DNA from: Stenotrophomonas sp. ASS1
GTDB taxonomy: Bacteria; Pseudomonadota; Gammaproteobacteria; Xanthomonadales; Xanthomonadaceae
NCBI RefSeq assembly: GCF_004346925.1
Contig: NZ_CP031167.1
Span: 826,001 to 890,000 of the forward strand
Direction: 5' to 3'
Length of the DNA: 64,000 nucleotides
Positions 58,165 through 64,000 of the stretch are shown here, one piece after another; positions within the stretch are counted from its first letter, which is position 1, and each line of letters opens with the position of its first letter. The translations under genes were made by a program, and so were the position numbers. Under the pieces are notes generated by a model. That model made no database searches. It was not told the origin of the DNA and was given only the letters and a program-made list of their open reading frames with translations.

Positions 58165-61089
58165 TCAGAAGCGCTGCTGGTATTTCATGTAGATGAAACG
58201 ACCGATGTCGAAGCCACCGTAGTAGGAGAAGTTGGCGCTCGGCTGGCTGTACATGGCCGGTCCCTGGCGGCCGAACACATTGTTGGCACCGATCGAGACG
58301 GTCGCATCCCATGGCAGGTTGTAGCGCGCCTGCACGTCGTGGAAGGTGACCGATCCGCGACGGTTGTAGTCACGGCTGCCACTGAACCACGGCGCGCGCT
58401 GGCCCGGGTGCGAGCACTCACCCGGATACGTGGCTGCATCCAGGCAACGCTCCTTGACCGCGGAGAAATAGCGCAGGCCCCAGTTAAGGCCGAGGTTGCC
58501 ACGCTCCCAGCCCAACGATGCGTTGGAGCGCACACGGAAGCCGATGCCGCCGTTGCTGGCGATGCCATTGCTGGGAATGGGCGGGGCATCCGCCTCGTTG
58601 GTGGTCCGTTCTTCCGCGGCGACCACATAGGTGGTCTTCCAGTCGGCGCTCAGCGTGCCCCAGGACGTTTCGATCTTGTGGCCGATCTCCAGGTCATAGC
58701 CTTCGGCCTGGCGGAACCCGCTGTTGCGGCTGCCATAGTTGAGCGTGTTGACGATGCCCAGTTCCGGGTCGCGGGTGAAACTGCCGCAGCGCTCGGCGAT
58801 GCCCAGTTCGTAGCAGTCGCGGAGGATGTCGTTGGGATGGTCGGCGACGATGGTGTTGTCGATGCGGATCTTCCACCAGTCCAATGCAATGTTCAGTCCT
58901 TCGGCAAACGTCGGGCTCCAGACCAGGCCCAGCGTGCGGCTGGTCGAGGTTTCCGGCTTCAGGTCGGGATTGGAACCGTTGGTGAAGGGCAGGGGCGTCT
59001 GCCCACTGCTGCCGGTGATCGGCTCGTTGCCCTGGCCGAGCTGGCGGTAGCTGTCCGCATTGGCGATGTCGGCGGCGCAGCGTGCACGTACCTCCGGGCT
59101 GCTGGCGGCGGCGCCATAGACCGTATCGCAGGGATCACGGAAGCCGGTGGTGAAGGTCTGCGAGCCGCCGCCGTACAGATTCGAGATGGTCGGCGCACGG
59201 AAACCCTGGGCCCAGGTGCCACGGACCAGCAGCTGGTCGATCGGCTTCCACGAGATGCCGAACTTGCTGTTGAGGGTTCCGCCGAAGGTGGTGTAGTCCG
59301 AGTAGCGCGTTGCCATGTCCAGGGTCAGCTGGCGTGCACCGGGGAGGTCGCTCAGCACCGGCACGCTCAGCTCCAGATAGGCCTCGTCGACACGGTAGCC
59401 ACCGCCGGTGGGGCCCGCCGCCAGATTGGTGGTGGCGCCGGTCTGGGCCAGCGCATCGGGAATGAAGCGACCCTCCTCGCGGCGGCTCTCCACACCCAGG
59501 GCGAAGCCCAGTTCCCCGGCAGGCAGCGTGGCAAGGCCGCCACTGAGGCTGGCGAACAGGTTGCGGGTGGTGTTGCGGCCACGGGTGAGTTCCTCGGGGA
59601 ACAGCCAGTCCTGCAGTTCGCCATTGCCGGTCAGGCCGTACGGGTCATCCTGGCCATACGGCACCAGTGGATTCCAGGGCTTGCAGCCGGCAATCGGTGC
59701 ATCCGGTGTACCGCATTCCACCTTGCCGGTGGCCGGGTTGTAGAACGAAGGACCGGTGGAATCGGCAACGCGCTGCTTGTGCAGGTCGCCGGTGGCACGC
59801 TGCTCCAGCTCGCTGCGGTTGTACTGGTAGCCGGCTTCCCAATCGAAGTCGCGACCGGCGAACTGGAAGCTGCCTTCAAACGCTGCGACACCCTGCCAGG
59901 TGGTCAGTTCGCTGGTGCTGATGCGTGGAATCTCCCAGGTGCGGCGGTTCCAGTGCACGTCGCTTGGGCGTTCATAGCCGTGGTGGCTGCCGAACGGATT
60001 GAACCAGCTGTCGGCGGACATCGGCGTGATGCCGGCCGCACCGGACTGGAACGGATAGCCGGCAATCTGGCGCGTGGTGGTGCGTCGGTTGTAGGCCAGC
60101 TGGGTGTTGAAACGGATCTGGTCGTTCAGATCCATGCGTGCATCGACGAAGAGCGAATCGCGCTTGATCGGCGTCTGTACGTGCATCTGTTCATTGCTGT
60201 TGCTGACATCACCGGTGAACGGCGTGTTGTCACTGAGGTGGAAGCTGTCCGGCCCGCCCGGCTGGCTGCCGCGATCGAGCGAATAGCTGCAGCCACGGAC
60301 GCTGCTGCAGCCCGGGCCCTTGAAGCCGACGATGCGCCCCCACTGCCCGACCGTGGTCCAGCCATCGTCCGGATGACGATCGGTATAGGTGTAGGCGCTG
60401 AAGCCGCGGTCCTTCGCCCAAACGCCCTTTTCTTCGACATGCTCGGCGGCGACACTGATCGAAGCGCGGTCATTCGACCAGCCGGCAACCACGTCGTACT
60501 GGGTGCGGGCCCCATCGCCTTCGCTGAACTGCCCGTGGTAGACGTTGGCGGTCACGCCCTGGACGTTGCGCCGGGTGATGATGTTGACCACGCCGGCCAT
60601 CGCGTCGGAACCGTAGATGGCCGAGGCGCCGTCCTTCAGCACTTCCATGCGTTCCACGGCAGCGGCGGGAATGCTGGATATGTCCTGGTAACCCGAAGTG
60701 GTCATGCCCAGGCGCTTGCCGTTGACCAGCACCAGGGTGCGCTGTGCACCGAGGCCGCGCATGTCCACGTAGCTGCCGCCTGCGGCCTCGCCCGCACTGA
60801 GCGGGCTGGCACGGCTCAAGGCCGGGCTGCCGGTTGCGGTCAGGTTCTGCAGGATGTCGGCAACGGAATTGAAGCCCTGCCGCTCGATGTCGGCGCGGCT
60901 GATGGTCAGCACCGGCTGCGCGGTTTCCAGGTCGACCTGGCGGATGCGCGAACCGGTGATCTCGATACGGTCCAGCGTGGTGGCTTCCGGTGCGTGCTGG
61001 GCGAATGCGGGGGCGGCCAGTGCGGTGGTGGCCGTCATCGCCAGTGCACGACGGATCGCCAACCCGAGCTCGGGAATACGGATGGTCAT
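58165..61089 (-). CDS. TonB-dependent receptor (tandem copy 1)
   Basis: 974 aa from 61089. Signal peptide within 'MTIRIPELGLAIRRALAMTA' to FAQ. TonB-box/plug with 'LDRIEITGSRIRQVDLETAQ', 'LNGKR'-like 'VLVNGKRLGMTTSGYQDISS' and 'VERMEVLKDGASAIYGSDAM'. The long barrel ends 'RFIYMKYQQRF'. Five Cys pairs lie in probable surface loops (for example 'GCSSVRGC', 'CGTPDAPIAGC', 'CYELGIAERC'), all conserved in the next gene. Large 'oxidoreductase-like' TonB receptors of this kind are common in Xanthomonadaceae; the substrate is unknown. Confidence 0.9.
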   Translation of the reverse strand: MTIRIPELGLAIRRALAMTATTALAAPAFAQHAPEATTLDRIEITGSRIRQVDLETAQPVLTISRADIERQGFNSVADILQNLTATGSPALSRASPLSAGEAAGGSYVDMRGLGAQRTLVLVNGKRLGMTTSGYQDISSIPAAAVERMEVLKDGASAIYGSDAMAGVVNIITRRNVQGVTANVYHGQFSEGDGARTQYDVVAGWSNDRASISVAAEHVEEKGVWAKDRGFSAYTYTDRHPDDGWTTVGQWGRIVGFKGPGCSSVRGCSYSLDRGSQPGGPDSFHLSDNTPFTGDVSNSNEQMHVQTPIKRDSLFVDARMDLNDQIRFNTQLAYNRRTTTRQIAGYPFQSGAAGITPMSADSWFNPFGSHHGYERPSDVHWNRRTWEIPRISTSELTTWQGVAAFEGSFQFAGRDFDWEAGYQYNRSELEQRATGDLHKQRVADSTGPSFYNPATGKVECGTPDAPIAGCKPWNPLVPYGQDDPYGLTGNGELQDWLFPEELTRGRNTTRNLFASLSGGLATLPAGELGFALGVESRREEGRFIPDALAQTGATTNLAAGPTGGGYRVDEAYLELSVPVLSDLPGARQLTLDMATRYSDYTTFGGTLNSKFGISWKPIDQLLVRGTWAQGFRAPTISNLYGGGSQTFTTGFRDPCDTVYGAAASSPEVRARCAADIANADSYRQLGQGNEPITGSSGQTPLPFTNGSNPDLKPETSTSRTLGLVWSPTFAEGLNIALDWWKIRIDNTIVADHPNDILRDCYELGIAERCGSFTRDPELGIVNTLNYGSRNSGFRQAEGYDLEIGHKIETSWGTLSADWKTTYVVAAEERTTNEADAPPIPSNGIASNGGIGFRVRSNASLGWERGNLGLNWGLRYFSAVKERCLDAATYPGECSHPGQRAPWFSGSRDYNRRGSVTFHDVQARYNLPWDATVSIGANNVFGRQGPAMYSQPSANFSYYGGFDIGRFIYMKYQQRF

Positions 61090-61370
61090 GGGTCTCTCTC
61101 TCAGTCTTCGAAGTCTTCGGAACACAGCCAAGCGGGGCTGCGTCAACTCCACCGCGGCGGTGGATGTTCGAACCTAGTGAAGATGGATGGGGAGACGTAT
61201 GGGCAAGCGACGAAAGCGCTGCAGATGGCTGTGACGCTTCTGCACAAAGCGGAAGCAAATCAATCGATTGCTCCAACCTGTGGCATCGCGGCGGACGCAG
61301 CGCAGAGGACCGTGTCCCTGATTGAACGCATCACGGTCAATGTGGAAAGCGACAGTCTGCGCGGAGGCAG
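61090..61370. other. Intergenic region between the two receptors
   Basis: About 280 bases carrying the leader of receptor 1 (minus strand). GAGAGAGA lies before its ATG. No gene, tRNA or recognisable regulator site was found. Confidence 0.5.
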
Positions 61371-61400
61371 AAAAAAACCACGGCCCTGAAGGGCCGTGGT
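61371..61400 (-). terminator. Terminator of TonB receptor 2
   Basis: On the minus strand, ACCACGGCCC and GGGCCGTGGT pair around TTCA, followed by a run of seven T (plus-strand A-run 61371-61377). Strong intrinsic terminator. Confidence 0.85.
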
Positions 61401-61426
61401 CGTCGAGCTTCAACAGCGCGGATGGA

Positions 61427-64000
61427 TCAGAAGCGCTGCTGGTACTTCATGTACATGAAACGACCGATGTCGTAGCCACCGTAGTAGGAGAACGACGAGT
61501 TCGGCTTGCTGTACATCACCGGCGCTTCCTTGCCGAACACATTGTTCGCGCCCACCGAAACGGTGGCATCCCACGGCAGGTTGTAGCGGAACTGCACGTC
61601 GTGGAAGGTCACGGCACCGCGCTCGTTGTACGCGGTCGGCGACTTCAGCCACGGAGCCAGGAAGGTCGGATCGGAGCATTCGTCCGCATAACGCGAGGCG
61701 TTGAGGCAGCGCTCCTTCACACCGGAGTAGTAGCGTGCCGTCCAGCTGACGCCGAAGTCACCCACATCCCAGCCCAGCACCAGGTTCGAGCGCACGCGGA
61801 ACGCAAGGCTGGTGGCGGTGCCGATGGTGTTGGCAACGCCGTTGATCGGCGTGATCGCTTCGCGGACATCGTTGGTGGAGCGGTAGACGTTCTTGCTGAC
61901 GTAGGTGCTGGTCCAGCCTGCGCTCAGCTTGCCGTAGCTGGTGTCGACGCGGTAGCTGACATCCAGGTCGTAACCTTCGGTCTCGGCAAAGCCGGCATTG
62001 CGGTTGCCGAACTTCAGGCCGGTGACGATGCCGTTGGACGGGTCACGGCTGAAGCGGCTGCAGCGCGATTCGATGCCCTGCTCGTAGCAGTCCCTCAGGA
62101 TCTGGTTCGGACTGTCACCGACGATGGTGTTGTCGATGCGGATCTTCCACCAGTCCAGCGCCACGTTGAGGTTGCTGAGGAAGGTCGGGCTCCACACCAG
62201 GCCCAGCGTCTTGCTGGTCGAGGTTTCCGGAACCAGCAGCGGGTTCGAACCGGACACGAACGGCGTCGGGGTCGCATCCTGCGCCGTGGTCACCGGGGCG
62301 TTGCCCTGCTTCAGCTGGCGGAAGTTGGCGGCATCGGCGATGTCACGTGCGCATCGCGCGCGGACTTCGGCACTGCCCTTGGCCGAGCCGAACACGGTGT
62401 CGCACGGATCGCTGAACTGCGCGAAGGTTTCCGAACCACCACCGTACAGGTCGTTGATGGTCGGGGCGCGGAAGCCTTCTGCCCAGGTACCACGGACCAG
62501 CAGCTGGTCGATCGGCTTCCACTTGAAGCCGAACTTGCTGTTGAGCGTGTTGCCGAAGGTGTTGTACTTGGAGTAACGGGTGGCGGCACTGAAGCTCAGC
62601 TCACGCGCACCGGGCAGGTCGGCCAGCACCGGCACGCTGAGCTCCAGGTAGGCTTCCTTCACGTTGTAGCTGCCACCGGTCGGGCCTGCGGCCAGGTTGG
62701 TGGTAGCGCCGGTCTGGGCCAGGGCATCGGGGGTGTAGCGGCCATCTTCCTTGCGGCTTTCCACGCCGAAAGCGAAGCCGAGGTCGCCGGCCGGCAGGGT
62801 CATGATGCTGCCGGACAGGTTGGCGAACGCGTTCTTGGTGGTGGTCCGGCCGGTGGTGTGCTCCGCCGGGAACAGCCAGGCCATCAGTTCTTCATTGCCG
62901 GTCAGTCCGTTCGGATCGTTCTTGCCGTAGGGCACCAGCGGGTTCCACGGCGTGCAGCCGCTGATCACCGCGCCCGGACGGCCACACATCACCTTGCCGG
63001 TGGCCGGATCCAGGAACGACGGACCCACGGCGTCACGCACGCGCTTCTTGTGCAGGTTGCCGGTGGCGGTAGCGGTCAGCTCGTTGCGGTTGTACTGGTA
63101 GCCCACGTCCCAGTCGAAGTAGCGCTGGCCGATCTCGAAGCTGCCATCCAGCGACACTACCGCACGGTAGGTCTTCAGTTCGCTGGTGCTCACACGCGGG
63201 ATTTCCCAGGTGCGGCGGTTCCAGGCCACGTCGGTTGGCTTGGCATAGCCGTGCTGGTTGCCGAACGGATTGAAGTAGCTGTCCTTGGACATCAGGCCGG
63301 TGGCGGTCGGGTCGCCCGAGATGGACACCGAGCTGGACTGCAGGGGGTAGCCTGCAATCTGGCGCTCGGCCGAACGCTTGTTGTAGCCGAATTCGGTGCG
63401 CAGGTTGACCTGGTCGGTGATCTTGAAGCGACCGTCGAAGTACACCGAATCACGCTTGAGCGGATACATGACGTGCATCTGTTCGTTGGCGTTGCTGACG
63501 TCGCCGGTGAACGGGGTCGCATCGGTCAGGTGGTAGTTGGCCGGGTTGGTCGGGTCAGCACCACGGTTGAGCGAATAGCCGCAGCCGTCCTTGGTGTTGG
63601 TGCAGCCCGGGCCGCCCTTCAGGCCGGTGACCTGGCCCCACTGGCTCAGCGTGGTCCAGTTGGAGGCATCGTTCGGGTGGCGGTCGCTCACGCCGTACTT
63701 GCTGAACCAGCGGTCCTTGGCCCAGACGCTCTTTTCTTCGGAGTGCTCCAGTGCCAGGGTCAGCGACACGCGGTCATTGCTCCAGCCACCCACCACGTCG
63801 AAGCGATCGCGCGCGCCGTCACCTTCGCTGTACTGACCGTGGTAGACGTTGGCGGTCACGCCGTTGACGTTGGAACGGGTGATGATGTTGACCACGCCGG
63901 CCATCGCATCGGAACCGTAGATGGCCGACGCGCCATCCTTCAGCACTTCGATGCGCTCCACCGCCGACACCGGCAGCGAGGACACATCCTGCAGGCCCGA
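61427..64000 (-). CDS. TonB-dependent receptor (tandem copy 2), 5' end outside window
   Basis: At least 857 codons, open to the window edge; signal peptide and first plug part are missing. Visible: 'VERIEVLKDGASAIYGSDAM', 'AGVVNIITRSNVNGVTANVY', and the barrel end 'SYYGGYDIGRFMYMKYQQRF'. It is strongly similar over its whole length to copy 1 and has the same five Cys pairs with nearly identical spacing. Its own terminator separates it from copy 1, so each is probably transcribed alone. Confidence 0.9.
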   Translation of the reverse strand, partial: SGLQDVSSLPVSAVERIEVLKDGASAIYGSDAMAGVVNIITRSNVNGVTANVYHGQYSEGDGARDRFDVVGGWSNDRVSLTLALEHSEEKSVWAKDRWFSKYGVSDRHPNDASNWTTLSQWGQVTGLKGGPGCTNTKDGCGYSLNRGADPTNPANYHLTDATPFTGDVSNANEQMHVMYPLKRDSVYFDGRFKITDQVNLRTEFGYNKRSAERQIAGYPLQSSSVSISGDPTATGLMSKDSYFNPFGNQHGYAKPTDVAWNRRTWEIPRVSTSELKTYRAVVSLDGSFEIGQRYFDWDVGYQYNRNELTATATGNLHKKRVRDAVGPSFLDPATGKVMCGRPGAVISGCTPWNPLVPYGKNDPNGLTGNEELMAWLFPAEHTTGRTTTKNAFANLSGSIMTLPAGDLGFAFGVESRKEDGRYTPDALAQTGATTNLAAGPTGGSYNVKEAYLELSVPVLADLPGARELSFSAATRYSKYNTFGNTLNSKFGFKWKPIDQLLVRGTWAEGFRAPTINDLYGGGSETFAQFSDPCDTVFGSAKGSAEVRARCARDIADAANFRQLKQGNAPVTTAQDATPTPFVSGSNPLLVPETSTSKTLGLVWSPTFLSNLNVALDWWKIRIDNTIVGDSPNQILRDCYEQGIESRCSRFSRDPSNGIVTGLKFGNRNAGFAETEGYDLDVSYRVDTSYGKLSAGWTSTYVSKNVYRSTNDVREAITPINGVANTIGTATSLAFRVRSNLVLGWDVGDFGVSWTARYYSGVKERCLNASRYADECSDPTFLAPWLKSPTAYNERGAVTFHDVQFRYNLPWDATVSVGANNVFGKEAPVMYSKPNSSFSYYGGYDIGRFMYMKYQQRF

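Overview
The window looks like a chromosomal segment of a high-GC gammaproteobacterium of the Xanthomonadaceae, most likely Stenotrophomonas (maltophilia group). The evidence is the Xanthomonadaceae-type proteins (two large TonB-dependent receptors in tandem, a MopB/OmpA-type porin, an S46 dipeptidyl peptidase, a class II DAHP synthase) and the many short palindromes headed by GTAG, which match the known S. maltophilia GTAG (SMAG) repeats. No rRNA, tRNA, CRISPR array or prophage was seen.

Region 1 (1-12.1 kb) is the distal S10, spc and alpha ribosomal operons: rplB (partial)-rpsS-rplV-rpsC-rplP-rpmC-rpsQ-rplN-rplX-rplE-rpsN-rpsH-rplF-rplR-rpsE-rpmD-rplO-secY, then rpsM-rpsK-rpsD-rpoA-rplQ. 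Gene order is canonical except that rpmJ is missing between secY and rpsM. Several junctions (rpsN/rpsH, rplF/rplR, rplR/rpsE, secY/rpsM, rpsD/rpoA, rpoA/rplQ) hold unusually long or hairpin-rich spacers that look like internal terminators, promoters or leaders.

Region 2 (12.1-31.5 kb) is mixed housekeeping: dsbB, a TonB-dependent receptor, class II DAHP synthase, an MscS channel, a minus-strand set typA-DUF2127-amidase, a cyclophilin, mdh, an RluA-type pseudouridine synthase, a propionyl-CoA synthetase, an unknown protein, a bacterial suppressor-of-fused (SUFU) protein and a glutathione S-transferase. It also holds two paralogous non-coding islands (16578-17102 and 25034-27021). Each is bounded by a perfect outer inverted repeat (29 or 44 bp) and holds two long hairpins with a shared loop. 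An IS3-family element has inserted into the loop of one hairpin.

Region 3 (31.5-46 kb): a SleB-type cell wall hydrolase, FadH, a YczE membrane protein, an MDR-family dehydrogenase, an OmpA-family porin, two small secreted proteins sharing a C-terminal motif on either side of an RsuA-type pseudouridine synthase, kbl and tdh (threonine to glycine) separated by a TorF-type porin, and an S46 peptidase of predicted DPP7 type.

Region 4 (46-64 kb): a phosphoglycerate-mutase-like phosphatase, the conserved folC-dedD-cvpA-purF cluster followed by a DUF455 protein, an orphan DUF2235 lipase-like protein, a secreted metzincin-like protease, lpxH, a PAP2 phosphatase, a family 4 glycosyltransferase, and two tandem paralogous TonB-dependent receptors, the second cut by the window end.

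The strongest non-genic signal is repeat biology. Long hairpins (five copies) and SMAG palindromes (more than twenty) change their stem sequence from copy to copy while staying self-complementary, around an invariant loop or head.
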